A stretch of 64,000 nt of DNA, taken from positions 62,001 to 126,000 of the forward strand of contig NZ_JAJQRG010000004.1 in NCBI RefSeq assembly GCF_021228235.1, written 5' to 3'. The notes beneath the pieces were generated by a model, which worked only from the letters and a program-made list of their open reading frames with translations, had not been told where the DNA came from and did not search any database. Below are positions 30,057 to 39,240 of the stretch, piece after piece. The first letter of the stretch is position 1. Every line of letters begins with the position of its first letter. A program made the translations under genes and the position numbers. This stretch comes from Pseudophaeobacter flagellatus. GTDB lineage: Bacteria > Pseudomonadota > Alphaproteobacteria > Rhodobacterales > Rhodobacteraceae.

Positions 30057-30697
30057 AGGTTCTTGTCCTCATATTGACAGAGATCGCGGATCAGGCAGGT
30101 GCCGCAAAGCGGCTTGCGTGCTTTGCAGTGGTAGCGGCCGTGCAGGATCAGCCAATGATGTGCATGTTGCTGAAAGTCAGCGGGAATATTATCTTCGACG
30201 GCGCGTTCCACCGCATCGACGTCCTTGCCCGGCGCAATGCCGGACCGGTTGCCAACGCGAAAGATATGGGTGTCCACCGCCTGGGCAGGCTGGTGCCACC
30301 ACATATTCAGCACCACATTGGCGGTCTTGCGGCCAACCCCCGGCAGCGACTGCAGTGCGGCACGCGAATTTGGCACCTCGCCGCCGTAGTTATCCACCAG
30401 GATCTGGCTAAGCTTGATTACGTTCTTGGCCTTTTGTCGAAACAGACCAATGGTTTTGATATGTTCGGTGACGCCGTCCAGCCCCAGATCCAGCATCTTC
30501 TGCGGGGTGTCTGCAATTTTGAACAGGGCACGGGTGGCTTTATTAACGCCAGCATCGGTTGCCTGCGCCGACAGGGCCACAGCCACCAGCAACGTATAGA
30601 CATTGACATGCTCCAGCTCGCCCTTTGGCTCTGGTTCGGCTGCCTGAAATCGCGAGAATATCTCGCGGATGGTATGATAATCGAGTTGCTTTGCCAT
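30053..30697 (-). CDS. nth: Endonuclease III
   Basis: 214-residue DNA glycosylase/AP lyase that removes oxidised pyrimidines. Helix-hairpin-helix LPGVGRKTANVVL carries catalytic Lys124; the catalytic Asp142 is in AVDTHIFRVGNR. The C-terminal [4Fe-4S] cysteines C191-x6-C198-x2-C201-x5-C207 are complete. The frame is open to 30835, but the ATG at 30697 gives the normal length. Confidence 0.95.
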   Translation of the reverse strand: MAKQLDYHTIREIFSRFQAAEPEPKGELEHVNVYTLLVAVALSAQATDAGVNKATRALFKIADTPQKMLDLGLDGVTEHIKTIGLFRQKAKNVIKLSQILVDNYGGEVPNSRAALQSLPGVGRKTANVVLNMWWHQPAQAVDTHIFRVGNRSGIAPGKDVDAVERAVEDNIPADFQQHAHHWLILHGRYHCKARKPLCGTCLIRDLCQYEDKNL

Positions 30698-30872
30698 TGC
30701 GGGTCTTATTGCCTTTTGGCGCGGCCCTGCGCAAACAAAAAAGGCGTACAGGGTTTCGAACTCCTTGCCTTGCAGCGGTCTGGCCTGCGATTTTGTGCTT
30801 CGCGCAGGTTTCGGGTCGCCGGGGCGGGCGGCCAACCGCTATGCTGGGGCAGAGGGCGACAGGGGAAAGCAG

Positions 30873-31742
30873 ATGACCATTCAGCCAAGCGAAGACAGCT
30901 ATCACTATGGTGTGATGCGCCGCGCCATTGAGTTGATTGATGCCAGTGGCGATGACTTGCCCCTGGAAGAACTTGCGCGGCGCATGGGTATGAGTCCGGC
31001 GCATTTTCAGCGCCTGTTTTCGGCTTGGGTGGGGGTCTCTCCCAAACGCTATCAGCAATATCTGCGGCTGGGCCATGCCAAGACCCTGCTGCGCGAACGC
31101 TTTTCCACCCTTGATACGGCCCATGCGGTTGGGCTGTCGGGATCTGGCCGGTTGCACGATCTGTTCCTGCGCTGGGAAGCCATGAGCCCGGGCGAATACG
31201 CCCGCAAAGGCGCCGGGCTGGAGATCCTGTGGGGCTGGTTTGACAGCCCCTTTGGGCTGGCCCTGGTGATGGGCACTGACAAGGGCATCTGTGGTCTTGG
31301 TTTTGCGGCGGAAACCGGGGCAGAGCCAACCCTGGCGGATCTGCGAGGGCGCTGGCCGCAGGCCCGCTTTGTCGAAGACCCAACCGCGCTGCGCCCGCTG
31401 GTGGATACTGCCTTTGCCCAGAAGGGCGAAACCAAGCTGCATTTGATTGGCGCGCCGCTGCAGATCAAGGTTTGGGAGGCGCTGCTGTCAATCCCCGATG
31501 GCCATGTTACCAGTTATTCGGAAATTGCCAGATCCATTGGCTCCCCCAAAGCCGTGCGCGCCGTTGGCACCGCCGTTGGCCGTAATCCGGTCAGCTGGTT
31601 GATCCCCTGCCATCGCGCTCTGAAGAAATCCGGTGAACTGGGCGGCTATCATTGGGGGCAGCCAGTGAAACGCGCGATACTGGCCTATGAAAGCGCCCGC
31701 AGTGAGGATCCAGCCCGTTCCCGCATGCCCGAGCAAAGCTGA
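30873..31742 (+). CDS. Ada-like AraC domain fused to O6-alkylguanine-DNA methyltransferase
   Basis: 289 residues. The N-terminal half (about 10-112) is an AraC-type helix-turn-helix: LEELARRMGMSPAHFQRLF then LDTAHAVGLSGSGRLHDLF. The C-terminal half is the suicide methyltransferase with acceptor Cys246 in WLIPCHRAL and the Asn hinge in VGTAVGRNP. The N-terminal zinc domain of E. coli Ada, which senses methylphosphotriesters, is absent, so induction must differ from E. coli Ada. AGGGGAAAG precedes the ATG. It is divergent from nth, another repair gene. Confidence 0.9.
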   Translation: MTIQPSEDSYHYGVMRRAIELIDASGDDLPLEELARRMGMSPAHFQRLFSAWVGVSPKRYQQYLRLGHAKTLLRERFSTLDTAHAVGLSGSGRLHDLFLRWEAMSPGEYARKGAGLEILWGWFDSPFGLALVMGTDKGICGLGFAAETGAEPTLADLRGRWPQARFVEDPTALRPLVDTAFAQKGETKLHLIGAPLQIKVWEALLSIPDGHVTSYSEIARSIGSPKAVRAVGTAVGRNPVSWLIPCHRALKKSGELGGYHWGQPVKRAILAYESARSEDPARSRMPEQS

Positions 31743-31871
31743 AAGCGCGGCGCTTGCGCAGGTTTCCGCCCAGAGTCCCGCTAGGGTGGTTGAGCCAATT
31801 GCCACCAGGCATGATATAATGGCGAGATGGCGCAAACCCTGTGTCAATTGAGCAGAAAAATAGGTATCGAA

Positions 31872-32531
31872 ATGACCATTTTGAAAATTTCCAGCGCGGG
31901 CCTTCTGGCCGTGACCCTTGGGCTCTCGGCTTGCACCGATACGGGCGATATCCGCCAGCCCGGCAATAAAGAGCGCAACGGCCTGATCGCTGGGGCGCTT
32001 GTGGGGGCCGGTCTTGCCGGGATTTCCAATTCCAGCAACAAGGGCGCGGCTGTGGCAGGCGGTGCTGTCGCCGGGGCGCTGGTTGGTGGCCTGATCGGCA
32101 ATCAGCTGGACAAACAAGAGGCAGAGCTGCGCCAGAACCTGTCCAACTCTGGCATCACCATCGTTAATACCGGCGATCGGCTGATCGTTTCCCTGCCCAA
32201 TGATCTGACCTTTGCCACCGATAGTGCGGCCATTTCCCCCGCCGTTCAGGGCGATCTGCGTCAGGTCTCGCAGAGCCTGGTGAAATATCCCAACAGCGCG
32301 GTGCAGGTGATCGGCCATACCGATAGCGACGGCGACGCAACCTATAACCAAGCCCTGTCAGAGCGGCGGGCAAATACGGTGGCCGATCAGGTGCAGGCGG
32401 GCGGCGTGCCCTATAACCGGCTGCAGATCTTTGGCCGTGGCGAAGAGCAGCCGGTGGCCAGCAATCTGACGGCCGAGGGCAAGGCGCAGAACCGCCGGGT
32501 TGAAATCGTCATTGTCCCCACCTCCGGGTGA
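31872..32531 (+). CDS. OmpA-family lipoprotein with glycine-zipper segment (YiaD-like)
   Basis: 219 residues. A lipoprotein signal ends LGLSAC (Cys about 22). Residues about 38-80 are a glycine-rich zipper (LIAGALVGAGLAG, AAVAGGAVAGALVGGLIGN) that can insert in a membrane. The OmpA C-terminal domain (about 100-217) has QVIGHTDSDGDATYNQALSE and NRRVEIVIV and binds peptidoglycan. An outer-membrane structural or stress protein is likely. An ATG at 31827 is also in frame but would spoil the signal peptide. Confidence 0.88.
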   Translation: MTILKISSAGLLAVTLGLSACTDTGDIRQPGNKERNGLIAGALVGAGLAGISNSSNKGAAVAGGAVAGALVGGLIGNQLDKQEAELRQNLSNSGITIVNTGDRLIVSLPNDLTFATDSAAISPAVQGDLRQVSQSLVKYPNSAVQVIGHTDSDGDATYNQALSERRANTVADQVQAGGVPYNRLQIFGRGEEQPVASNLTAEGKAQNRRVEIVIVPTSG

Positions 32532-32568
32532 ACCCACGCCTTTGGGCGAGGGGCTGAAGACCCAAGAG

Positions 32569-32600
32569 AAGGGTCGCATGTGATGCGGCCCTTTTTCTTT
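32569..32600 (+). terminator. Rho-independent terminator after the OmpA-family lipoprotein
   Basis: Stem AAGGGTCGCAT (32569-32579) with ATGCGGCCCTT (32583-32593), one G-T pair, three-base loop, followed by a T-rich tail TTTCTTT. Confidence 0.8.
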
Positions 32601-32647
32601 GCCCGTTCGGCAGTTGCGCAGGTGCTGCCCGACGCTAAGATGGCTTC

Positions 32648-33529
32648 ATGACAGACAAACAAGCCCCCGCCGCGCCGCCAGGCGCCGAAGCCTTGCCAGG
32701 GACGGCGCAGGTCATGCGCGCCTGTGACGTGATGGATCCAGCCCGCGCCGCCGCATTGCAGGTGGCACTGGGCCTGACGCCGGACATCACATCCGGATCC
32801 GCGCTGCCGCCGTTCTTTCATCAACTGTATTTCTGGACCCCCGTCCCGCCAGAGCAACTGGGCAGGGACGGGCATCCGGGGCGCGGTGCATCTGGGTTGA
32901 TCCCGGACCTTGGCCTGCCCCGGCGTATGTGGGCAGGGGGGCGCTTGCGTTTTGAACGCCCGCTTCTGGCCGGACAAGAGGCGGAAAAGCGCTCTTGCGT
33001 TGAACACGCAGGGCGCAAACAGGGGCGCACTGGCCCGCTGGGTTTTGTCACGCTGCGGCATGAGATCTGGCAGGCAGGGGCACTGTCTGTGCAGGAATGG
33101 CACGATCTTGTCTACCGCGAAGACCCGGATCCATCCGCTGCCAAACCAGCCCCACCGCAGGCCCGTGCCGATGAAGAGGTGGCCCGCTGCGTGCAGTTCA
33201 GCTCGACCCTGTTGTTTCGCTATTCAGCGCTGACCTTCAATGGCCACCGGATTCATTACGATCAGGACTATGCCCGCGATGTAGAAGGCTATGCCGGATT
33301 GGTGGTGCATGGTCCGCTTTTGGCGCAGCAGTTGATGCTCTTGGCAGAAGATCTGATGGGTCCACTGGCAGAGTTTTCGTTCCGTGCCACCGCGCCGTTG
33401 ATGCATTTCGAAGAGGCGAGCCTGTGCTGCAATGGGACAGATCTGTGGGTGCGGGCGCCGGATGGGCGCCAATGCATGCAGGCCAGCGCGATTCCGGCCA
33501 GCGCGGTTTTGGCCGGAGCCGCTGGATAA
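32648..33529 (+). CDS. MaoC-like hot-dog dehydratase (mesaconyl-C4-CoA/itaconyl-CoA hydratase type)
   Basis: 293 residues with two hot-dog halves, like the FAS1-like dehydratase/HTD2 group. The C-terminal half keeps the catalytic hydratase block FNGHRIHYDQDYARDVEGY with the Asp/His pair, then GLVVHGPLLAQQLM. Relatives hydrate mesaconyl-C4-CoA, itaconyl-CoA or beta-hydroxyacyl thioesters. No neighbouring gene fixes the pathway, so the substrate is open. No good ribosome site is visible before the ATG. Confidence 0.82.
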   Translation: MTDKQAPAAPPGAEALPGTAQVMRACDVMDPARAAALQVALGLTPDITSGSALPPFFHQLYFWTPVPPEQLGRDGHPGRGASGLIPDLGLPRRMWAGGRLRFERPLLAGQEAEKRSCVEHAGRKQGRTGPLGFVTLRHEIWQAGALSVQEWHDLVYREDPDPSAAKPAPPQARADEEVARCVQFSSTLLFRYSALTFNGHRIHYDQDYARDVEGYAGLVVHGPLLAQQLMLLAEDLMGPLAEFSFRATAPLMHFEEASLCCNGTDLWVRAPDGRQCMQASAIPASAVLAGAAG

Positions 33530-33545
33530 GGCCGCCGGATAGCGC

Positions 33546-34586
33546 TTACAGATTATCGCTGACGGCAAAGCCTGCCGGGATTGCATCCACCCCATCCAGC
33601 ATCAGATCTGCCATGACACTGGCGACCTTTGGGGCCATGCCAAAACCAATTTTGAAGCCGCCATTGGCGATGAAATGTCCGGGCCGATCTGGCCATTGTC
33701 CCAGCATGGGGGCGCGGCTCTTCGCTCTGGGGCGCAGCCCGGCCCAGCGTTCGATCACTGCCGCATCTGCCAGCGCCGGAACTGCTGCCCGCGCCCGTGC
33801 GATCACCGCGTCGAGCTGGGCATCGGTGCTGTTCGGGTCGTCATAATCGCGCTCGCTGGTTGATCCTATCGCCACCGTGCCATCCGCATGCGGGATGATA
33901 TGCAGCCCATCCGCATAGAGCTGTGGCACCGCACCCGCATCATAGCGCAGCAGCGCCGCCTGTCCCTTGACGCCATTGCCCATGGGGCGGTCGAAGGCGG
34001 TATTCAACTCTTGCAGCCCGGCATGGCCCTTGGCGTGCAGCACCAACCCGGCATCCGGGGCATCGCGCAGGATTGGAACGCTGCGCGCGGTCAGTGCGGC
34101 CACCAGCGCTGCGCAGGATTGTCGCGGATGTAGTCGGCCGCTCAGACTGTCCTGTACCACCAGGCCGGTGGGGCTGGGCGGGCACCATGGGCCCAGGTCC
34201 GTGACCGGGCGAACCTGCCATTGCGCCTGCCCCTGCCAGAGATCCTTAGCCGAAATGGCGCGCTGATGGGCCAGTTCTACGGCGCGCGCGTCTTTCAGCG
34301 GTTGCAGCCGACCGCAACGCCCGTAGCCAGCTGACAGATGGCCTGCGGCCTCGACCTCGGCCCAGAAGGTGGCGGCCATCAGCAGGCTTTCCAGCTGAAA
34401 CTGTTTCTTGGGGTTCCAGTTCTCCGGTACATGCGGGGCCAACGCCCCTACGATCCCACCGCTGGCTCCGGCGCCGGGTCCCTGCGGGTCGACCACCTGA
34501 ACGCGGGCACCGCGCTGGGTGCAGGCCCAGGCAATCGCAAGCCCAAAGGCGCCAGCGCCGCGCACGGTGATATCTGCCATTGCCAT
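33546..34586 (-). CDS. FAD-dependent amine oxidase, MnmC oxidase-domain/DadA-like
   Basis: 346 residues. The FAD-binding N-terminus ITVRGAGAFGLAIAWACTQRGA and the C-terminal RAKSRAPMLGQWPDRPGHFIANGGFKIG-type block place it in the glycine oxidase/DadA/MnmC family. It is divergent from and 89 bases away from mnmD; in E. coli the corresponding activities form one fused protein MnmC, so it probably removes the carboxymethyl group of the tRNA wobble uridine. An amino-acid oxidase role is the alternative. Start at 34586 or 34580. Confidence 0.75.
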   Translation of the reverse strand: MAMADITVRGAGAFGLAIAWACTQRGARVQVVDPQGPGAGASGGIVGALAPHVPENWNPKKQFQLESLLMAATFWAEVEAAGHLSAGYGRCGRLQPLKDARAVELAHQRAISAKDLWQGQAQWQVRPVTDLGPWCPPSPTGLVVQDSLSGRLHPRQSCAALVAALTARSVPILRDAPDAGLVLHAKGHAGLQELNTAFDRPMGNGVKGQAALLRYDAGAVPQLYADGLHIIPHADGTVAIGSTSERDYDDPNSTDAQLDAVIARARAAVPALADAAVIERWAGLRPRAKSRAPMLGQWPDRPGHFIANGGFKIGFGMAPKVASVMADLMLDGVDAIPAGFAVSDNL

Positions 34587-34675
34587 TTTTCCGACCTTTC
34601 GCCAGTGTCACGCTAGTTGCACGGAACTGCGATTCAACGCGCTCCAGCTTCAGACATCACTTAGGGGAAAATGGC

Positions 34676-35344
34676 ATGACAGACCAGCAGGCCCGGCTCA
34701 GCTGGCGGGAAGAGCGTATTCCCGTTTCGGATCAGTTTGATGACCCCTATTTTTCGATACACGACGGGCTGGCTGAAACCGCCCATGTCTTTTTGGGCGG
34801 CAATGACCTGCCAGCGCGGTTTGCGCCGGACTACCATGTCGCGGAACTGGGCTTTGGCACCGGGCTGAACATGCTGGCAACCTGGCGCGCCTGGGAAGAA
34901 AGCGGCCAGAGCGGCGCGCTGCGCTTTACCAGTTTCGAGGCCTATCCCATGGCACTCGCAGATATGGCACGGGCGCTGGCAGCCTTTCCCGAAATCGCCC
35001 CCTGGGCCAGCCGTTTCCTGGATCACTGGCAGGGCAGCGGTAGCTGTGATCTTGGCACACTGAGGCTGGAAATGATCAAGGGCGACGCCCGCAGGTCGCT
35101 GCCAGAGTGGACAGGGCGGGCAAATGCCTGGTTTCTGGATGGGTTCTCTCCGGCAAAAAACCCAGAACTGTGGCAAGAGGATCTGCTGCAACAGGTGGCC
35201 AAGCATACGGCAGCAGGCGGTTCGCTGGCCACCTATACGGCGGCAGGCTTTGTGCGACGCGGACTGGAGGCGGCAGGCTTTGCGGTGACGCGGGTGCCGG
35301 GATTTGGCCGCAAAAGACATATGACAAAGGCAATGCTTGCATGA
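34676..35344 (+). CDS. mnmD: tRNA U34 5-methylaminomethyl-2-thiouridine methyltransferase MnmD
   Basis: 222 residues corresponding to the methyltransferase half of E. coli MnmC (DUF752). Typical blocks: SWREERIPVSDQFDDPYFS, VAELGFGTGLNMLATW (SAM loop), SFEAYPMAL, ANAWFLDGFSPAKNPELW and SLATYTAAGFVRRGLEAAGF. The ATG at 34676 has AGGGGA upstream. The stop overlaps the start of the DMT transporter by four bases. Confidence 0.92.
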   Translation: MTDQQARLSWREERIPVSDQFDDPYFSIHDGLAETAHVFLGGNDLPARFAPDYHVAELGFGTGLNMLATWRAWEESGQSGALRFTSFEAYPMALADMARALAAFPEIAPWASRFLDHWQGSGSCDLGTLRLEMIKGDARRSLPEWTGRANAWFLDGFSPAKNPELWQEDLLQQVAKHTAAGGSLATYTAAGFVRRGLEAAGFAVTRVPGFGRKRHMTKAMLA

Positions 35345-36243
35345 GCACAATCGCAACGGACCCCAAACCGCAGAGCAACAATGTGCCAGCGGGCATCCTG
35401 CTGATGATTGCCGCCACAATTGTTTTTGCCTTGCAGGATGGCTTGTCCCGCCACCTGGCTGGCACCTACAACACCTATATGGTGGTCATGGTGCGGTATT
35501 GGTTTTTTGCCGCCTTTGTCCTGTGCTTGGCCCTGCGCGCGCCCGGGGGCATTCGGGCGGTTGCCCGTACCCGCCAACTGGGCTTGCAGGTGTTTCGCGG
35601 AGTGCTCCTCGTGGCGGAAATATGCACTGCTGTTTATGGCTTTACCCTGTTGGGCCTGGTGGAAAGCCAAGCGGTCTTTATTTGCTATCCACTATTGGTG
35701 GCAGCGCTAAGCGGCCCGGTCCTGGGTGAGACCGTCGGCTGGCGCCGTTGGGCCGCCATCGGGGTCGGGTTGATCGGGGTCCTGATCATTCTGCAGCCGG
35801 GGGGCGGGGTTTTCAACCCGGCGGCGGTCATTCCCTTTGTCGCGGCCCTGATGTTTGCGCTTTATGGGTTGATCACCCGCTATGTCGCGCGCCAGGACAG
35901 CACCGCCACCAGCTTTTTCTGGACCGGAACTGCTGGCATGGTCTTTATGACCTCGATCGGGATCTGGTTCTGGGAACCAATGAGCCAGCACGACTGGCTC
36001 TGGATGGCGCTCCTCTGTGTCTCTGGGGTTGCGGGCCATTGGCTATTGATCAAATGCTACGAGATGGCCGAGGCCAGCGCGGTACAGCCCTTTGCCTATT
36101 TTCACCTGATCTGGGCCGCGATCCTTGGGGTTAGCATCTTTGGCGAAGTTATTCGCCTCAATGTAGCCACCGGCGCGGCCCTGATCATGGTGGCAGGCCT
36201 ATTCACCCTTTGGCGCGAAAGCCGCAAGGCTCGCGCCAGATAG
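35341..36243 (+). CDS. EamA-family (DMT) transporter
   Basis: 300 residues with ten predicted membrane helices in two EamA repeats (about 18-145 and 165-295). Many related RhaT/YdcZ-type exporters carry metabolites out; the substrate is unknown. The start lies in the ATGA overlap with mnmD. Its last 45 bases overlap the 3' end of the lytic transglycosylase on the opposite strand, so the two transcripts are complementary at their ends. Confidence 0.9.
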   Translation: MSTIATDPKPQSNNVPAGILLMIAATIVFALQDGLSRHLAGTYNTYMVVMVRYWFFAAFVLCLALRAPGGIRAVARTRQLGLQVFRGVLLVAEICTAVYGFTLLGLVESQAVFICYPLLVAALSGPVLGETVGWRRWAAIGVGLIGVLIILQPGGGVFNPAAVIPFVAALMFALYGLITRYVARQDSTATSFFWTGTAGMVFMTSIGIWFWEPMSQHDWLWMALLCVSGVAGHWLLIKCYEMAEASAVQPFAYFHLIWAAILGVSIFGEVIRLNVATGAALIMVAGLFTLWRESRKARAR

Positions 36244-38166
36244 CTCTTGCGAGAAGGGGACCGGCAGCGGGGTCTTGCCCAGCCGAGCGCGATAGACAGG
36301 TAGGCTCTCGGTGACGCGCATCACATAGTTGCGGGTCTCGTTAAAGGGGATATGCTCGATCCAATCAATAATATCGGGGGTGCCATCACGCGGATCTCCG
36401 TAGCGTTCCATCCAGGCGGTGGGGCGATGGGGCCCGGCGTTATACCCGGCGGCCATCAGCACCACATTGCCTTTGAACCTGTCTGCCAGTCCGGCAAGGT
36501 ACTGGCTGCCCAGTCTGGCGTTGTAATCCCATTCCGCGGTCAGGCGGCTGGTGTCGTGTTTGTCCAGAATGTCCAGCTCTCCGGCCACCAGCTTGGCAGT
36601 GGCGGGCATCACCTGCATTAATCCGCGCGCCCCGGCATGGCTGATGACCTTCGGGTCAAACTCGCTTTCTCGGCGGGCAATGGCCAGGATCATTTCCGGT
36701 GCCATCGGCAGAGTTTTTGACGCAACCGGGTGCAGCGGATAATAGGCCCCGCGCAGTTCGATGCCGGCCTGCGCGGCGCGCTTGGCAATCATCACCGCCA
36801 GATGGGGTTCGTTGATATCAACCGCCATTTGGCCCAATTGACGCGCCTGATCGGCAGGCAGGCTTTCCACCTGATGGGTGAAAAAGCGCTCTGCGAGGGA
36901 AAGATCGCCCGCCTGCAGCAGCAGCAATCCAGCTTCGATGACGGAGGAGTCCATAAACGCAGCGCCGCGCCAGGACGGCTGTTGCGGTGGCGCAGCAAGC
37001 GCCAGATCAAAGCTGCGCCCCAGGGCCTGCGCTGCCAACAGTCCGTAAAATGAACTCTGATAATCGGCGGCCTTGGCATAGGCCGCATGCGCCTTGTCCA
37101 CGGTTCCTTGGGCGGCATAGGCGCGCCCCAGCCAATAGCCGCCACGCCCGACAGAAATCGGTGTCTCAACCGAGGCCAGGAAACGTTCAAAATGATAGGC
37201 TGCCAATTCGGCATCATTGAGCTTGCGCAGCGCGATATAGCCCGCCAGCCATTCGCAATCGGAATAGCCATAGCCGATATCAGGCGTGGCAAAATGATGC
37301 GCCGCCAGTTGATAGGCCCGCTCGTTTTCGCCATCGCGCATCAACTGGCGGGCCAGGTCGCGGCGCCGACGCAGCCATTTTTCCGGCTGCCCCAGGGCCT
37401 CGGCGCTGGTGCTGCGATCCATCATCAGGGCGATAGCGTCCTCTTGCCGCCGTTTTTGATCGCGCCAGGAAAAGCGATCATAGGCCAGCCCCGGATCCCC
37501 CTGCAGCGCGGCGGGGATGGCTTCGATCTTGGCATCAACCCCGGCGGCCTGCTTTTGCAGGGCAATGCGGGCCTCTGCAAGGGCGCGCGGCCCCTCTGCG
37601 ACCAGGGGCAACATGCGACTGGCGCTGACATCATGGCCATCCCACAACAGCTGACTGATCCGTGCCGCGTGATGTGGTTGCAATAGCGCGGCGTGATCGG
37701 CCAGATAGGCGGTCTGGGTTTCCTCGCTCATCGGCATTTTCTGCCAGGCGCGGATCAGCTCTGCCTCGCCCTCCGTCTGGTTGCCCTTGGCAAAATGCGC
37801 CCGCGCCAGACTGGCAGCCCCTTCCGGAGTCTGGGGGGACTGATCGGCAAAAAATGCGCGCACCCGGGTGTGGGATTTCTCGATGATCAGCTCTTCGTTG
37901 CGTCGCCGCAGATAGGGCAGGCCGGGCCAGTCAGGACGGCGCGCCAGAAACGCCTCCACATCCGCCGCAGAGCCTTCCTTGGCCCGTAGCCGGTGCCATT
38001 CAACGATGTCATGCGCCACCGTGGTCTGCACCCCGACGGCGGTCAGGGCCTCGGGCCATTTCTCTGCACGGATCAGCTCCAATGCGCGCTGCAGGGGGTT
38101 CGCCTGAGCTTCTGCAACAGATCCAAAGGTCAGGATCAGCGATATCATGAGGAGAATGCGTGTCAT
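36199..38166 (-). CDS. slt: Soluble lytic murein transglycosylase (Slt70 type)
   Basis: 655-residue periplasmic enzyme that cleaves the glycan backbone with 1,6-anhydromuramyl formation. A signal peptide ends SVAEAQA (about 21). A long superhelical all-alpha region follows (about 25-460), as in the doughnut-shaped Slt70. The catalytic domain has Glu500 in ARRESEFDPKVISHAGARG then LMQVMPATAK, and later LMAAGYNAGP. It is monocistronic and convergent with the DMT transporter. Confidence 0.92.
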   Translation of the reverse strand: MTRILLMISLILTFGSVAEAQANPLQRALELIRAEKWPEALTAVGVQTTVAHDIVEWHRLRAKEGSAADVEAFLARRPDWPGLPYLRRRNEELIIEKSHTRVRAFFADQSPQTPEGAASLARAHFAKGNQTEGEAELIRAWQKMPMSEETQTAYLADHAALLQPHHAARISQLLWDGHDVSASRMLPLVAEGPRALAEARIALQKQAAGVDAKIEAIPAALQGDPGLAYDRFSWRDQKRRQEDAIALMMDRSTSAEALGQPEKWLRRRRDLARQLMRDGENERAYQLAAHHFATPDIGYGYSDCEWLAGYIALRKLNDAELAAYHFERFLASVETPISVGRGGYWLGRAYAAQGTVDKAHAAYAKAADYQSSFYGLLAAQALGRSFDLALAAPPQQPSWRGAAFMDSSVIEAGLLLLQAGDLSLAERFFTHQVESLPADQARQLGQMAVDINEPHLAVMIAKRAAQAGIELRGAYYPLHPVASKTLPMAPEMILAIARRESEFDPKVISHAGARGLMQVMPATAKLVAGELDILDKHDTSRLTAEWDYNARLGSQYLAGLADRFKGNVVLMAAGYNAGPHRPTAWMERYGDPRDGTPDIIDWIEHIPFNETRNYVMRVTESLPVYRARLGKTPLPVPFSQELSGASLAAFAPKGE

Positions 38167-38304
38167 GGCTTGCTTTTATAGTAGATCCGAGGATAGAGCC
38201 ATTGACGATAATCCGTGTGTGGTTGGGATCAACTCCAAAACCAATCACGCCTTCACTGATGGCGGGCCTCCGCCTGCCAGACCCAACTCAAAGGGAGCGC
38301 ACCC
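38167..38304. promoter_or_regulatory. Divergent promoter region between slt and dapA
   Basis: 138 bases between two divergent genes; both promoters must lie here. No operator or riboswitch is recognisable. Confidence 0.35.
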
Positions 38305-39177
38305 ATGTTTAAAGGCTCTATGCCAGCCCTCGTCACCCCGTTACAAAACGGCGCGTTGGATCTGGATGCGCTTAAACGCTTGGTCGAATGGCACATTGCC
38401 GAAGGCTCTAGCGGGCTTGTTCCGGTTGGAACCACCGGTGAAAGCCCTACGCTCACCCATGAAGAACACGAGGCAGTGATCGCCGAGGTGGTCAAGGCCG
38501 CCGCCGGCCGGGTTCCGGTGATTGCCGGTGCCGGCTCCAACAACACGGTTGAGACGATTCGCTTTGTTGAATTTGCACAGAAGGTCGGTGCAGACGCGGC
38601 GCTGGTGGTCACCCCCTATTACAACAAGCCAACACAGCGCGGCTTGCTGGCGCATTTTCAGGCGGCCCATGACTGCGCCGATGTGCCGATCATCATCTAC
38701 AACATCCCCGGCCGTTCCGTCGTCGACATGACGCCCGCCACCATGGGCACCCTGGCAAAACTGCCTCGGATCATCGGTGTCAAGGATGCCACAGGCGATA
38801 TCGCGCGGGTCAGCCAGCAACGCGCCTCTTGTGGGGCCGATTTTGTGCAACTCTCGGGCGAAGATGCCACTGCGCTGGGCTTTAACGCCCATGGTGGTGT
38901 AGGCTGCATTTCGGTCACCGCCAATGTGGCGCCACGCCTCTGTGCAGAATTTCAGGCAGCAACACTTGCTGGAGATTACTCCAAGGCACTTGAATATCAG
39001 GATAAACTGATGCCCTTGCATGAGGCGATCTTTATTGAGCCGGGCCTTGTTGGTGCCAAATATGGCCTCAGCAAGCTTGGCCTTTGCAGCGAAGACGTCC
39101 GCTCGCCCTTGACTGGCCTGGAAGATACCACCAAGGCTGCAATCGACGCTGCCATGGTGCAGGCAGGCCTGCTGTAA
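38305..39177 (+). CDS. dapA: 4-hydroxy-tetrahydrodipicolinate synthase
   Basis: 290 residues, full length. The enzyme condenses pyruvate and aspartate semialdehyde at the entry to lysine and meso-diaminopimelate synthesis. The Schiff-base Lys160 lies in [10 protein letters not shown]; Tyr132 in [13 protein letters not shown] and GTTGESPTL near 43-51 complete the active site. AAAGGGAG precedes the ATG by eight bases. A strong terminator follows, so the gene is probably transcribed alone. Confidence 0.96.
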   Translation: MFKGSMPALVTPLQNGALDLDALKRLVEWHIAEGSSGLVPVGTTGESPTLTHEEHEAVIAEVVKAAAGRVPVIAGAGSNNTVETIRFVEFAQKVGADAALVVTPYYNKPTQRGLLAHFQAAHDCADVPIIIYNIPGRSVVDMTPATMGTLAKLPRIIGVKDATGDIARVSQQRASCGADFVQLSGEDATALGFNAHGGVGCISVTANVAPRLCAEFQAATLAGDYSKALEYQDKLMPLHEAIFIEPGLVGAKYGLSKLGLCSEDVRSPLTGLEDTTKAAIDAAMVQAGLL

Positions 39178-39204
39178 GCCTCGGGCAGGTTTAGTATTAA
39201 ATGG

Positions 39205-39240
39205 AACAGGCCCTGCAGTTCTGCAGGGCCTGTTTTGTTT
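39205..39240 (+). terminator. Rho-independent terminator after dapA
   Basis: Perfect 14-base stem AACAGGCCCTGCAG (39205-39218) with CTGCAGGGCCTGTT (39221-39234), minimal loop, and a T-rich tail TTGTTTT. It lies 27 bases after the stop and could also stop transcripts from the other side. Confidence 0.9.
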
